Of a stretch of DNA of 64,000 nucleotides, positions 21,916 to 30,986 are shown one piece after another (the stretch's first letter is position 1; the number at the start of each line of letters is the position of its first letter). Source of the DNA: Mesorhizobium sp. WSM2240. GTDB lineage: Bacteria; Pseudomonadota; Alphaproteobacteria; Rhizobiales; Rhizobiaceae. The notes below the pieces were generated by a model. That model did no database searches. It saw only the letters and a program-made list of their open reading frames with translations, and had not been told where the DNA came from. The translations under genes were made by a program, and so were the position numbers. The stretch lies in the NCBI RefSeq assembly GCF_040438645.1, contig NZ_CP159253.1, positions 4,392,501 to 4,456,500 on the forward strand, in the 5' to 3' direction.

Positions 21916-23169
21916 CTATTGCTTATCCAGACCGTAGACGGAATGCAAAGTACGAACTGCAAGTTCCGTATAAGGGCCGTCGATCAGGATCGAGATCTTG
22001 ATTTCCGACGTGGTGATGGCGCGGATGTTGATCGACTTGTCTGCCAGCGCCTTGAAGGCGGTGGCCGCCACGCCGGCATGGCTCCGCATGCCGATGCCGA
22101 TCACCGACACTTTCGACATGCCCTCGTCGTGCTGGACCACGTCGAAACCGACGGATTCCTTTATGCGGTCGAGCACGGCCAGCGCCTTGCCGACGTCGCC
22201 CGACGGCACGGTGAAGGTCATGTCGGTGCGCGAACCATCCTCGGAAATGTTCTGGACGATCATGTCGACATTGATGTTGGCCTCGGCCAGCGGACCGAAT
22301 ATGCCGGCGGCGACGCCGGGGCGGTCGGCGACCCGGCGCAACGATATCTGGGCCTCGTCCTTGGCGTAGGCGATTCCGGTGACGACCTGCTGTTCCACGA
22401 TTTCATCCTCGTCGCAAATTAGCGTTCCGGGCGGATTGTCCAGATCCCCCATGCCGGGCGCGTCGGGATCGTCGAAGGACGATCGCACGAATGTGCGCAC
22501 CCTGTGCACCATTGCAAGCTCGACCGAGCGCACCTGCAGCACCTTGGCGCCGAGCGACGCCATTTCGAGCATTTCCTCAAAGGAGATCTTCGCCAGCCGC
22601 CGCGCCTTCGGCTCTATGCGCGGGTCGGTGGTGTAGACCCCGTCGACATCGGTGTAGATGTCGCAGCGGTCGGCCTTCACCGCAGCCGCAATCGCCACGG
22701 CGCTGGTATCGGAACCGCCGCGGCCCAGGGTGGCGATGCGGTTGTCGGGTCCGATGCCCTGGAAGCCGGCGACCACGGCGACCTGACCCTCGCCGAAGCG
22801 CGTGATCAGGAACGAGCCGTCAATTTCGAGGATGCGCGCGGCGCCATGGGCATTGTCGGTCTTGATCGGGATCTGCCAGCCCTGCCAGGAGCGCGCGTGA
22901 ACGCCCATATTCTGCAGCGCGATGGCCAGAAGCCCCGCCGTGACCTGCTCGCCCGAGGCGACAACGGCGTCATATTCGCGGGCGTCGTGCATGGGCGAGG
23001 CCTCGCGCGTCCAGGCGACAAGCTCGTTGGTCTTGCCGGCCATTGCCGAAACCACCACCGCGACCTCATGGCCTGCGTCGACCTCGCGTTTGACATGGCG
23101 CGCGACGTTGCGGATGCGGCTGATGTCGGCGACGGAGGTTCCGCCGAATTTCATCACGATGCGCGCCAT
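21916..23169 (-). CDS. lysC: Aspartate kinase
   Basis: 417 residues. Catalyses the first step of the aspartate pathway to lysine, threonine and methionine. Kinase domain with KFGGTSV at residues 6-12 and the nucleotide-binding pattern LGRGGSDTSAVA; two C-terminal ACT domains (from about 265) should bind lysine and/or threonine for feedback control. ATG at 23169 starts MARIVMKFGG; the frame extends 23 codons upstream without conserved sequence. No lysine riboswitch-like structure was recognised in the 193-base divergent upstream gap. Confidence 0.97.
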   Translation of the reverse strand: MARIVMKFGGTSVADISRIRNVARHVKREVDAGHEVAVVVSAMAGKTNELVAWTREASPMHDAREYDAVVASGEQVTAGLLAIALQNMGVHARSWQGWQIPIKTDNAHGAARILEIDGSFLITRFGEGQVAVVAGFQGIGPDNRIATLGRGGSDTSAVAIAAAVKADRCDIYTDVDGVYTTDPRIEPKARRLAKISFEEMLEMASLGAKVLQVRSVELAMVHRVRTFVRSSFDDPDAPGMGDLDNPPGTLICDEDEIVEQQVVTGIAYAKDEAQISLRRVADRPGVAAGIFGPLAEANINVDMIVQNISEDGSRTDMTFTVPSGDVGKALAVLDRIKESVGFDVVQHDEGMSKVSVIGIGMRSHAGVAATAFKALADKSINIRAITTSEIKISILIDGPYTELAVRTLHSVYGLDKQ

Positions 23170-23362
23170 GAAGACTTGATGCCTTTTCGCGGGTGCCCGG
23201 GCCAGGAAGCCCAAGGGATTGAATGGAAGAAACCGCACTGATGCCCGGCGCGGAAGTCGCGGACCTCCTTATCCAAATACCCATGCTTCCGCAAGGAGTG
23301 GGCGTACGCCCCGCATTGACCATCGTCGCTTCACGCACAACAATGCGCGCACGGAGGAACCG

Positions 23363-23671
23363 ATGGACGCGACGGATAAATGGCGGCACATGTCGACCGC
23401 GCCGAAGGACGGCAGCCGGTTCCTGGCGACGATCAGGCCTGTCGAACAGGGCCCGGCCGATGTCGACGTGGTCTACTGGGCGCGTTCCGACCAGTTCGGC
23501 ATGGAGGGTTGGCGCGCCGCCGACTCCACGCCCGGAGCGATCATCGGCTACGCCGAACCGGAACTGATCTGCTGGATGCCGCTGCCGATGCCCAGTCCCG
23601 ACCGGGAGCCGCTTTCCAGACCGGCTCCCTACGAGGGCGAGGAAATCCAGATCGACGGCTCCGGCATCTGA
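23363..23671 (+). CDS. Conserved hypothetical protein
   Basis: 102 residues starting at ATG 23363 with GGAGG eight bases upstream. Tryptophan-rich small protein: WRHMSTAPKDGSRFLATI, VVYWARSD, GWRAAD, ELICWMPLP. This WxxMxTAPKDGxxFLA pattern is seen in small phage- and rhizobia-associated proteins of unknown function (from memory). Ends in an acidic EEIQIDGSGI. Divergent from lysC. A terminator follows at 23761. Confidence 0.75.
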   Translation: MDATDKWRHMSTAPKDGSRFLATIRPVEQGPADVDVVYWARSDQFGMEGWRAADSTPGAIIGYAEPELICWMPLPMPSPDREPLSRPAPYEGEEIQIDGSGI

Positions 23672-23760
23672 AACGCGCTGCGCGCCAGCATCAAGCGAAT
23701 GCGCCGTGGCTGGTTTTCGGCGAGAGAACCATGGCCAAATATCGCAGCTACAGCATCAGA

Positions 23761-23793
23761 GAGGACGGCGGCCATCGGTCACCGCCTCTTTTT
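23761..23793 (+). terminator. Intrinsic terminator
   Basis: Stem beginning GAGG and closing CCTC (23761-23788) with one bulge, one mismatch and an inner GGCC-ATC-GGTC hairpin, followed by TTTTT (89-93). It lies in the convergent gap between the small unknown gene and the quinone reductase gene. Confidence 0.6.
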
Positions 23794-23804
23794 GCGATCT
23801 GACG

Positions 23805-24425
23805 TCAGGCCGCCCGCGCGGCTCCGGGCTCTCGGCGAGGCGGAAAAATGCGCCCGCCAATGCCTCGCGCGGCGTTCAGCAATTCACTGGTGTCGGATGT
23901 CTCCGGCGTGAGCAGAAGTTCGGACGCCACGACCTTCGCGCCGCAATAATCGAAGATGCCGTGGTCGATCTGTGTTCGCATGGCGCCGAAATAGCCGTGC
24001 CGCGCATAGGTCCGCATGTTGGCGCCGCCAATGGCGACGAGATGCACCTTGAGATGGTGCAGCTTTTTCGTGAGCTTGATGTCGGTCGCTTCTTCATAAG
24101 CCCAGCCATTGGCGAAGACGCGATCGATCCAGCCCTTGAGCAGGCCGGGCATCGACCACCAGTAGACGGGATAGACCAGCACCAGCGCATCGGCCCGGTC
24201 GATCCTGGCCTGCTCGGCGGCGACGTCCGCAGGAGCAGCGGCCTCCCTGCGATAGAGGGCGATGTCGGCTGCGTTGAACCTCGGATCGAACGCTTCCGCG
24301 GCTAAGTCCGCGACCTCAATGGAATTGCCGGGACTGGACTGGATCACGCCCTGCGCGACTTGCGCGGCCACGCCGTGGCTCAGCGACGTGGGAACGGGAT
24401 GCGCGACGACGATAAGCGCGTGCAT
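23805..24425 (-). CDS. NAD(P)H-dependent quinone/flavin oxidoreductase
   Basis: 206 residues with the flavodoxin-like fold of the NQO1/MdaB/KefF group; likely an FMN- or FAD-dependent two-electron quinone reductase protecting against electrophiles. Motifs: MHALIVVAHPVPTSLSHGVA at the start, LVLVYPVYWWSMPGLLKGWIDRVF in the middle, and a GYFGAMRTQ segment. AGGAG precedes the ATG. It is transcribed away from a TetR gene, with tandem operator-like palindromes between them, so electrophile or quinone induction through TetR is the natural guess. Confidence 0.9.
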   Translation of the reverse strand: MHALIVVAHPVPTSLSHGVAAQVAQGVIQSSPGNSIEVADLAAEAFDPRFNAADIALYRREAAAPADVAAEQARIDRADALVLVYPVYWWSMPGLLKGWIDRVFANGWAYEEATDIKLTKKLHHLKVHLVAIGGANMRTYARHGYFGAMRTQIDHGIFDYCGAKVVASELLLTPETSDTSELLNAARGIGGRIFPPRREPGAARAA

Positions 24426-24468
24426 GGTGGAACTCCTGTTGAGTGATTGCGGATCGAAGGGAGCGTCT

Positions 24469-24499
24469 ATATACTTTTAGTAATATACTTTTGGTATAT
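24469..24499. promoter_or_regulatory. Operator-like tandem palindromes between quinone reductase and TetR genes
   Basis: ATATAC-TTTTG-GTATAT (24483-24499) is a perfect 6-base inverted repeat. An imperfect copy, ATATAC-TTTTA-GTAATA (24469-24485), overlaps it with a 14-base period. The pair is AT-rich in a GC-rich region and lies 5 bases from the TetR start. Confidence 0.65.
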
Positions 24500-24503
24500 A
24501 AGC

Positions 24504-25136
24504 ATGTCAACCGTGAAAATGGATGATGGCGCCATTGCGCATCGACGCCGCCTGACGCGGCAGGAGCGGCTGCAGCAGCTTCTGGACGTGGCTTGGCGGC
24601 TGACGCGCGCGGAGGGCACCGACGCACTGACGCTGCCGCGCCTCGCCGAACAGGCGAACATCACGAAACCCGTGGTCTACGATCACTTCGGGACACGCGC
24701 CGGCCTGTTGCTGGCCCTCTATCGGGATTTCGATGCGCGCCAGACGGCGATCATCGACAGTGCGATCGAGGCCACCGAGCCGACGCTCGTGGACCGCGCG
24801 TCGGTGATCGCGTCGTCTTATGTCGACTGCGTGCTGGCGCAGGGGCGGGAGATACCGGGAGTGATCTCGGCCCTGACCAGTTCGCCGGAACTCGAGCAGG
24901 TGAAACGTGAATACGAAGCGGTCTTTCTGGAGAAATGCCGAGCCGCCCTCGAACCTTTCGCCGAAGGCTCGATAACGCCCGGGGCCTTGCGAGCGATGCT
25001 GGGGGCCGCCACGGCCCTTTCCAACGCAGCCGTGGCGGAAGAGATCACGATCGAAGAGGCGAAGGCCGAACTTTATGAAATCATCGTCGCCATGGTTGGC
25101 AGGAGCGGGCAGAACGACTCTCGGGCCAGTGCTTAG
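24504..25136 (+). CDS. TetR/AcrR family transcriptional regulator
   Basis: 210 residues from ATG 24504. The N-terminal helix-turn-helix (about residues 18-65) has the TetR pattern RQERLQQLLDVAWRL, LTLPRLAEQANITKPVVYDHFGTRAGLL. The C-terminal ligand domain is unclassified. The frame extends 19 codons into the operator region (hydrophobic, no homology), so the internal ATG is preferred. It most likely represses itself and the divergent quinone reductase through the palindromes just upstream. A strong terminator follows. Confidence 0.92.
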   Translation: MSTVKMDDGAIAHRRRLTRQERLQQLLDVAWRLTRAEGTDALTLPRLAEQANITKPVVYDHFGTRAGLLLALYRDFDARQTAIIDSAIEATEPTLVDRASVIASSYVDCVLAQGREIPGVISALTSSPELEQVKREYEAVFLEKCRAALEPFAEGSITPGALRAMLGAATALSNAAVAEEITIEEAKAELYEIIVAMVGRSGQNDSRASA

Positions 25137-25180
25137 ACGCAGTCTTGTCTTGCGGTCGGGGCGGATTCCATCTGGATAGC

Positions 25181-25214
25181 AAAGGGCGGCGAAACCTGAT
25201 TTCGCCGCCCTTTT
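25181..25214 (+). terminator. Strong intrinsic terminator
   Basis: Perfect 14-base stem (25181-25194 with 25200-25213, core GGGCGGCG) around a CCTGA loop, ending in TTTT. It ends the TetR transcript and could also act on the opposite strand for secA. Confidence 0.85.
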
Positions 25215-25228
25215 GTAACGCCTGTCGC

Positions 25229-25333
25229 CTAGAGCCTGATCCATTCCGATTGAATCGGAATGGGGGCTCTAACCTCTTGTTTGCCGCATGATCTTGTCCG
25301 AAAAGTCTGCAACTTTTCGGGACCATGCTCTAG
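25229..25333. repeat. Dispersed palindromic repeat with CTAGAGC ends
   Basis: About 105 bases bounded by inverted CTAGAGC (25229-25235) and GCTCTAG (25327-25333). Inside are two perfect hairpins: CCATTCCGATT-G-AATCGGAATGG (25241-25263) and CCGAAAAGT-CTGCA-ACTTTTCGG (25298-25320). The right end includes the secA stop codon. Related fragments lie at 34845 and 56432; the type is common between genes in Mesorhizobium-like genomes. Confidence 0.7.
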
Positions 25334-28053
25334 GCGAAGGCGCCGTGGCAGTGCTTGTATTTCTTGCCGGAGCCGCAGGGGCAGGCCTCGTTGCGGCCGA
25401 CCTTGCCCCAGGTGTCGGGCCGCTTGGGATCGCGGTCCTCTGGCGCGACGACGCGCGAATCCGGCATCACGGCGACAGCAACATCGCCGAAATCGTCCTC
25501 GCCGGTGGTGGCGTCGAGGTGATGGCCGAAGGTTGAGGGCGCTTCCGGCGGCGGCGCCTCGGCGGCCTCGCGCACCAGTTCCACCCGCATCAACTGCGCG
25601 GTGACGGCCTGGCGCAGATTGCCGAGCATGGCCTGGAACAGCTCGAAGCCTTCGCCCTTGTATTCCTGCAGCGGGTCACGCTGGGCATAGCCGCGGAAGC
25701 CGACCACCGAACGCAGATGGTCGAGGTTGACCAGGTGCTCGCGCCAGAGATGATCGAGCGTCTGCAGCACGACCGAGCGTTCGACATAGGCCATCACCTC
25801 GGGGCCGAAGCGCTCGGCGCGTTCGGCCGCGGCGGCGTTGGCACGCTCGGTGATGCGGTCGCGAATGTCCTCTTCGGCGATGCCCTCTTCCTTGACCCAG
25901 TCCTCGATCGGCAGATCGAGATTCAGGAACTGCCGTACGCCTTCCTTGAGGCCGACAGCATCCCACTGTTCGGAATAGGCATTTTCGGGAATGTGCTTGG
26001 TGACCAGTTCCTCGATCACGCCCTCGCGCATCTCGGCGATGGTTTCGGAAAGGTTCTCGCCGTCCATCAGTTCGAGGCGCTGCTCGAACACCACCTTGCG
26101 CTGGTCGTTCTGCACGTCGTCGAATTTCAGGAGGTTCTTGCGGATGTCGAAGTTGCGCGCCTCGACCTTCTTCTGCGCCTTTTCCAGCGCCTTGTTGATC
26201 CAGGGGTGGATGATCGCCTCGTCTTCCTTGAGGCCGAGCTTCTGCAGCATGCCGTCCATGCGCTCGGAGCCGAAAATGCGCATCAGGTCGTCCTGCAGCG
26301 ACAGGAAGAATTTCGAACGTCCGGGGTCGCCCTGGCGGCCGGAACGGCCGCGGAGCTGGTTGTCGATGCGGCGCGATTCATGGCGCTCGGTGGCGAGCAC
26401 GTAGAGCCCGCCGGCTGCCAGCGCCTTTTCCTTCAGCCGCTGCACGTCCTCGCGGATGGCATTTTCCTTGGCCTCGCGCTCGGGGCCGGCCGGCATGTCG
26501 CCAAGTTCCTCGGCAATGCGCATGTCGGCATTGCCGCCGAGCTGGATGTCGGTGCCGCGGCCGGCCATATTGGTGGCGATGGTGATGGCGCCGGGCTTGC
26601 CGGCCTGTGCAACGATGGCCGCCTCGCGCTCGTGATGACGGGCGTTCAGCACCTCGAAATTGTGGAAACCGTCCTTGCGCAGACGCTCGGCCAATTGCTC
26701 GGACTTTTCGATCGAGGTGGTGCCGACCAGCGTCGGCTGGCCCTTTTGATTGGCCTCGCGGATCTCGCGGACGATGGCCTTGTATTTCTCCTCGACCGTC
26801 CGGTAGACCTCGTCGTCCTCGTCCATACGTATGACCGGCAGGTTGGTGGGCACTTCGGTCACTTCGAGGCCGTAGATATTGCCGAATTCCTCGGCTTCGG
26901 TTGCCGCCGTGCCGGTCATGCCGGCCAGCTTCTTGTACATGCGGAAATAGTTTTGGAACGTCACCGAGGCCAGCGTCTGGTTTTCCGGCTGGATCTGGAC
27001 ATGTTCCTTGGCTTCGAGCGCCTGGTGCAGGCCCTCGGAATAGCGCCGGCCCGGCATCATGCGGCCGGTGAACTCGTCGATGATGACGATCTCGCCGTTG
27101 CGGACGATGTAGTCCTTGTCGCGCTGGAACAGGCGGTGCGCCTTCAGCGCATTGTTGACGTGGTGGACGATGGCGACGTTCTCGACATCGTAGAGCGATT
27201 CACCCTTCAGGTGGCCCGCCTCGCGCAGCATGTTTTCGAGCTTCTCGGTGCCTTCCTCGGTGAAGATGGCGGTGCGCTGCTTCTCGTCGATCTCGTAGTC
27301 GGCCGGCTCGAGCTTGAGGATGAAGGCGTCGACCGTATTGTACATTTCCGAGCGGTCCTCGAGCGGACCGGAAATGATCAGCGGCGTGCGCGCCTCGTCG
27401 ACCAGGATGGAATCGACCTCGTCGACGATCGCGTAATTGTGACCGCGCTGCACCATCTGCGCGCGCTCATACTTCATATTGTCGCGCAGATAGTCGAAGC
27501 CGAGCTCGTTGTTGGTGGCGTAGGTGACGTCCGCGGCGTAGGCGGCGCGGCGCTGGTCGTCGGTCATGCCGTGAACGATGACGCCGGTGGTCAGGCCGAG
27601 GAAGTTGTAGATGCGGCCCATCCACTCGGAGTCGCGCTTTGCCAGGTAGTCGTTGACCGTGACGACATGGACGCCCTTGCCTTCGAGCGCATTGAGATAG
27701 ACCGGCAGCGTCGCCACCAGCGTCTTGCCTTCGCCGGTGCGCATCTCGGCGATGTTGCCGCCGTGGAGCACCATGCCGCCGATGAGCTGCACGTCGAAGG
27801 GGCGCAGGCCGAGCACGCGCTTGGCCGCCTCACGCACCGTGGCGAAGGCGGGGACGAGAAGATCGTCGACGCTGGCGCCGTCGGCAAGCTGCTGGCGGAA
27901 CTGGTCGGTGCGGGCCCTGAGCGCCTCGTCCGACAGCGCCTGTATTTCGCCTTCCAGCGCGTTGATCGCCTCCACTCTTGGACGCGTCGCCTTGACGCGG
28001 CGATCGTTGGAGGAGCCGAAAATTTTACGGGCGATGCCGCCGAAACTGACCAT
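25330..28053 (-). CDS. secA: Preprotein translocase ATPase SecA
   Basis: 907 residues, full length. Peripheral motor that drives unfolded preproteins through SecYEG. Visible: Walker A region [33 protein letters not shown] (DEAD-type), [14 protein letters not shown] in the second motor domain, and the C-terminal zinc SEC-C motif [14 protein letters not shown]. Start ATG at 28053 ([13 protein letters not shown]); the frame is open for another 224 codons upstream but that stretch lies antisense to the parvulin gene. It is divergent from that gene, which encodes a periplasmic folding factor. The stop codon lies in a dispersed repeat. Confidence 0.98.
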   Translation of the reverse strand: MVSFGGIARKIFGSSNDRRVKATRPRVEAINALEGEIQALSDEALRARTDQFRQQLADGASVDDLLVPAFATVREAAKRVLGLRPFDVQLIGGMVLHGGNIAEMRTGEGKTLVATLPVYLNALEGKGVHVVTVNDYLAKRDSEWMGRIYNFLGLTTGVIVHGMTDDQRRAAYAADVTYATNNELGFDYLRDNMKYERAQMVQRGHNYAIVDEVDSILVDEARTPLIISGPLEDRSEMYNTVDAFILKLEPADYEIDEKQRTAIFTEEGTEKLENMLREAGHLKGESLYDVENVAIVHHVNNALKAHRLFQRDKDYIVRNGEIVIIDEFTGRMMPGRRYSEGLHQALEAKEHVQIQPENQTLASVTFQNYFRMYKKLAGMTGTAATEAEEFGNIYGLEVTEVPTNLPVIRMDEDDEVYRTVEEKYKAIVREIREANQKGQPTLVGTTSIEKSEQLAERLRKDGFHNFEVLNARHHEREAAIVAQAGKPGAITIATNMAGRGTDIQLGGNADMRIAEELGDMPAGPEREAKENAIREDVQRLKEKALAAGGLYVLATERHESRRIDNQLRGRSGRQGDPGRSKFFLSLQDDLMRIFGSERMDGMLQKLGLKEDEAIIHPWINKALEKAQKKVEARNFDIRKNLLKFDDVQNDQRKVVFEQRLELMDGENLSETIAEMREGVIEELVTKHIPENAYSEQWDAVGLKEGVRQFLNLDLPIEDWVKEEGIAEEDIRDRITERANAAAAERAERFGPEVMAYVERSVVLQTLDHLWREHLVNLDHLRSVVGFRGYAQRDPLQEYKGEGFELFQAMLGNLRQAVTAQLMRVELVREAAEAPPPEAPSTFGHHLDATTGEDDFGDVAVAVMPDSRVVAPEDRDPKRPDTWGKVGRNEACPCGSGKKYKHCHGAFA

Positions 28054-28288
28054 CAAGTGCTCTTTCAATCCGTATGTGCCGGCCGGGCGCCGGCCGAACC
28101 CGCCAGAATGTGCCGAGGCAGATTCGAACGTGAAAAAGCGCCCGGAAAACGGTTCTGGACGCAAAGACGAAGGACAGATAAGAGGGGGCAGAAGCGATGT
28201 CAACGTTGCAGCGATGCTGCCCGGCGCGCCGAATTCCGCCACATTCAGGCTGATTGAAGCGCGTTCAGTTACCGGATTGGAGTATAGT

Positions 28289-29206
28289 ATGAGCATCAAG
28301 CACCCACGCGCCGCGCTCGCCGGCATCGGCATGGCCGTCGGCATCAGCGTTCTTGCTGCGATCAGCGCAGGCGCACAGGAAACCGCGCCGGCTCCCGCCG
28401 CGCCGGCTGCCCCGGCACAGGCGGCTCCCGACCCGGCGAAGGTCGTCGCCACCGTCAACGGCCAGTCGATCACCGAGGCCGACCTGACGCTGGCCGAGGC
28501 CGACCTCGACCAGCAGTTCTCCCGCCTTCCGCCCGAGCAGCGCCGCGCCGCGGCTCTGTCGGCGCTGATCGAAATCCGGCTGCTTGCCTCGGAAGCCGCG
28601 GCCAAGGGGCTGGACAAGGATCCCGAATTCGAGCGCCGCATGGCCTTCCTCCAGCAGCGCGCGCTGCACAGCGCCGTGGTCGACGCGGAAGTATCGGCCA
28701 AGATCACCGACGAGGAGATCCGCAAGCGCTACGACACCGAAGTGTCGAACGCGCCGCCGGTCAACGAGGTCAAGGCGCGTCACATACTGGTCAAGACCAA
28801 GGAAGAGGCCGACGCGATCATCAAGCAGCTCGACGCCGGCGGCGATTTCGAAAAGCTCGCCAACGAAAACACCACCGATCCGAGCGGCAAGGAAACGGGC
28901 GGCGAGCTGGGCTATTTCGGTCCTGGCCAGATGGTGCCGGAATTCGAGAAGGCGGCCTTCGCGCTCGATGTCGGCGCCTATTCGAAGGAGCCGGTGCAGA
29001 GCCAGTTCGGCTTCCACATCATCAAAATCGAGGACAAGCGCACCCAGCAGCCGCCCGCCTTCGACCAGGTGAAGGACCAGATCCGCTCGATCCTGCTGCG
29101 CGAGAACTATTTCGCGCTGGTCAAGTCGCTGCGCGGCGCGGCCAAGGTCGACATCGCCGACGCCGAGTTGAAGAAGGCGGTCGAGCAGGTCGACGGCGGG
29201 CAGTAG
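28289..29206 (+). CDS. Periplasmic parvulin-type peptidyl-prolyl isomerase
   Basis: 305 residues. Signal peptide (1-29, ending SAGAQ), an Ala/Pro-rich linker, a SurA-N-like helical region (about 50-130: [15 protein letters not shown]), then a PpiC rotamase domain (about 145-245: [43 protein letters not shown]) and a C-terminal helix. It should help outer-membrane or secreted proteins fold after Sec export. The ATG at 28289 gives a proper signal peptide; the longer upstream frame is antisense to secA. Confidence 0.94.
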   Translation: MSIKHPRAALAGIGMAVGISVLAAISAGAQETAPAPAAPAAPAQAAPDPAKVVATVNGQSITEADLTLAEADLDQQFSRLPPEQRRAAALSALIEIRLLASEAAAKGLDKDPEFERRMAFLQQRALHSAVVDAEVSAKITDEEIRKRYDTEVSNAPPVNEVKARHILVKTKEEADAIIKQLDAGGDFEKLANENTTDPSGKETGGELGYFGPGQMVPEFEKAAFALDVGAYSKEPVQSQFGFHIIKIEDKRTQQPPAFDQVKDQIRSILLRENYFALVKSLRGAAKVDIADAELKKAVEQVDGGQ

Positions 29207-29609
29207 GCATCATCGCGGCCGCTGCCGCCCGGCAAGGATCGGCGTCCGCCCATGCTGTATGATCCGGCGCACCGTCTGGTCTTCGCCGCATGATCCGTGG
29301 GATCATGCGGTTAGCGGCAGCGCGTCAGCATCATCATCCCGAACATGAAATTTAAGGGCGCAATCCAGGGGCGCCTGGTTAGGGCAGGGTGCCTTGATTG
29401 CCGGCGTCAGCGCCGACAGCCTCGCTGGCATAGGTCATCGTCATTGGGGCGAGCCGCAACCAGCTTTGTACCGGTAACAACACCCGCGGAATTCGTTTCC
29501 GCTCTGAAACAAACTGCTGGAAGCGCGGCATTTGCCTGAAACATCGCGACCATAGTTCTCCGCACCACTGAAAAAGGGGCCGGGCACCGGCCTGAAACAG
29601 GAGCGGAAC
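29207..29609. other. 403-base gap after the parvulin gene
   Basis: Contains a perfect hairpin CCGCATGATCC-GTG-GGATCATGCGG (29286-29310), resembling the CCGCATGATC module of the dispersed repeats, with no T-run. A second small hairpin GGCCGG-GCA-CCGGCC (29578-29592) sits just ahead of the ribosome site of the next gene. The short frames here lack ribosome sites and family features. Confidence 0.5.
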
Positions 29610-29945
29610 ATGACATTCAAGAATATTGCTGTTGCAGCTTTGGCGCTTCTTACACTCGGCAGCGTTGCCGCGGCCGACGACCTGAAGCCGATGCATTCGC
29701 GCAGCATCGACCTCGGCACCATGACCGGCATCGCCTACTATACCGTCGAACCGGATGGCTACCATGTGGTCGCCACGCTCGCCCAGAACGACGCCGGCGA
29801 GGCCGTTCGCTTCGAGACGGTCCTGGTATCCGGTCAGACCATGACGTTGTCGACGCCGCGCGGGGCGGGAATGCCGCCGGTCAAAGTCGAGATCAGCAGG
29901 ACCGCCGATCAGATCCGCGTCCTGGAGGCGGTCGCCACCAATTAG
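29610..29945 (+). CDS. Small secreted hypothetical protein
   Basis: 111 residues. A Sec signal peptide (MTFKNIAVAALALLTLGSVAAA, cleavage about residue 22) is followed by an 89-residue mature part that alternates hydrophobic and polar residues as in beta-sandwich proteins (TGIAYYTVEPDGYHVVATL, VEISRTADQIRVLEAV). No cysteine or catalytic pattern. GGAG seven bases upstream supports the start. Function not recognised; convergent with a TetR gene. Confidence 0.78.
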   Translation: MTFKNIAVAALALLTLGSVAAADDLKPMHSRSIDLGTMTGIAYYTVEPDGYHVVATLAQNDAGEAVRFETVLVSGQTMTLSTPRGAGMPPVKVEISRTADQIRVLEAVATN

Positions 29946-29980
29946 CCGCCTCGCCGTGCGTGGCGGGGAGTATTTCAAGC

Positions 29981-30574
29981 TTAGGCGAGCAGGCTTTTGG
30001 CTATGATCCGAACCGCTTTGCGGATCGTCTCGTCGTCTTCGTCGAGGCGGTTCGTCAAAAGATGAATCCACGCATAGCCGGACAGCATGTCGGCGACGAG
30101 AGTGGGATCGGCGTCGGCGGCGACCTCGCCCCTGGCCTTGGCGCGCTCGACGATCTGGCCGGTATGGGCGCGCCGTTCCCTGGCGTAATCGGCAAGCGCG
30201 GCTGATGCGGTCGCGTCTGATTGCGCCTCGGCCACGAAGGAGCGGAAGATGCTGCCGGCCGGCGTTTCCCGCCATTGCCTGAACAGGCTTTTCAGGAAGC
30301 GGAACATATCCTCCTCGACCGAACCCGTATCGGCATAGTCGATATCGCGCTTCTGGCGCTGATAGACGTCGAGGAGAAGAGCGGCCTTGCTGGGCCACCA
30401 GCGATAGATGGTCGGCTTGCCGGCGCGGGCGCGGCGGGCGACCGCCTCGATGGAAAAACCGGCATAGCCTGCCTCGAGCAGGACCGCCTCCGCAGCATCA
30501 CGAATAGCGTCGGCGCTGTCCGGATTGCGTTTGGCGCCGATCGAGCGGCGCGCTTTTTCGGGTGGCTTTTCCAT
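29981..30574 (-). CDS. TetR/AcrR family transcriptional regulator
   Basis: 197 residues. Helix-turn-helix at about 15-60 ([51 protein letters not shown]), C-terminal effector domain of the TetR_C type found in regulators with the [11 protein letters not shown] signature. GGGAG precedes the ATG. Divergent from a small two-helix membrane protein gene with two near-perfect palindromes between them, so it very likely represses that gene and itself. Confidence 0.93.
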   Translation of the reverse strand: MEKPPEKARRSIGAKRNPDSADAIRDAAEAVLLEAGYAGFSIEAVARRARAGKPTIYRWWPSKAALLLDVYQRQKRDIDYADTGSVEEDMFRFLKSLFRQWRETPAGSIFRSFVAEAQSDATASAALADYARERRAHTGQIVERAKARGEVAADADPTLVADMLSGYAWIHLLTNRLDEDDETIRKAVRIIAKSLLA

Positions 30575-30622
30575 TAGTCTCCCTGAAACCTTTCAACGCA
30601 TCATAGCATGAAGGCTTGACGA

Positions 30623-30660
30623 AACGAAACGGTTCGTTCTATTTAACGGAACGTACCGTT
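30623..30660. promoter_or_regulatory. Two operator-like palindromes in the TetR/small membrane protein gap
   Basis: AACGAA-ACGG-TTCGTT (30623-30638) and AACGG-A-ACGT-A-CCGTT (30645-30660). Centres are 22 bases apart, two helical turns, which suits cooperative binding by a TetR dimer pair. The second ends 16 bases before the membrane protein start. Confidence 0.7.
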
Positions 30661-30676
30661 TCGTTGGAGATTCGTT

Positions 30677-30916
30677 ATGAGCACTTCCCCCGCACCCACC
30701 CGCTTCTCGCGTCCGCGCTTCGCCTTGCTGGTGATGCTCGGCGTCTATCCGCTCATCACAGGGCTGCTCTATATCGTCATTCCGCTGACTGACGGCTGGA
30801 CCACATGGCAGCGCACGCTGGTCATCGTTCCGCTGATGGTCGTCACCATCATCTGGGGCCTCATTCCGGGCGTGCAGAAGCTCTTCCGCGGCTTCATCAA
30901 TCCGGCCAGCCGCTGA
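30677..30916 (+). CDS. Small two-helix membrane protein
   Basis: 79 residues with two predicted membrane helices (about 17-36 and 46-64) joined by a short loop (PLTDGWTTWQRT); both ends are basic, favouring cytoplasmic N- and C-termini. GGAG lies upstream of the ATG. The family is not recognised by name; similar small proteins are often controlled by a divergent TetR gene. The neighbouring operator palindromes suggest it is induced by whatever releases that repressor. Confidence 0.82.
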   Translation: MSTSPAPTRFSRPRFALLVMLGVYPLITGLLYIVIPLTDGWTTWQRTLVIVPLMVVTIIWGLIPGVQKLFRGFINPASR

Positions 30917-30986
30917 TCACCGAGCCTACGAGGCAGTAGATGGCAGGAGCGATGCAACCCTGGCTGGCCGAAGCCGTTCACCCGGC

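Noticed and set aside
23730..23803. Short frame starting MAKYRSYS after the small unknown gene
   Set aside because: It runs into an intrinsic terminator and has only 23 codons; no basis to call it a peptide gene.
25717..28257. 846-codon open frame antisense to secA
   Set aside because: Composition artefact opposite secA; repetitive Val/Leu/Asp content and no recognisable domain.
29345..29539. 64-codon open frame in the gap after the parvulin gene
   Set aside because: Arg-rich, no ribosome site, no family likeness.
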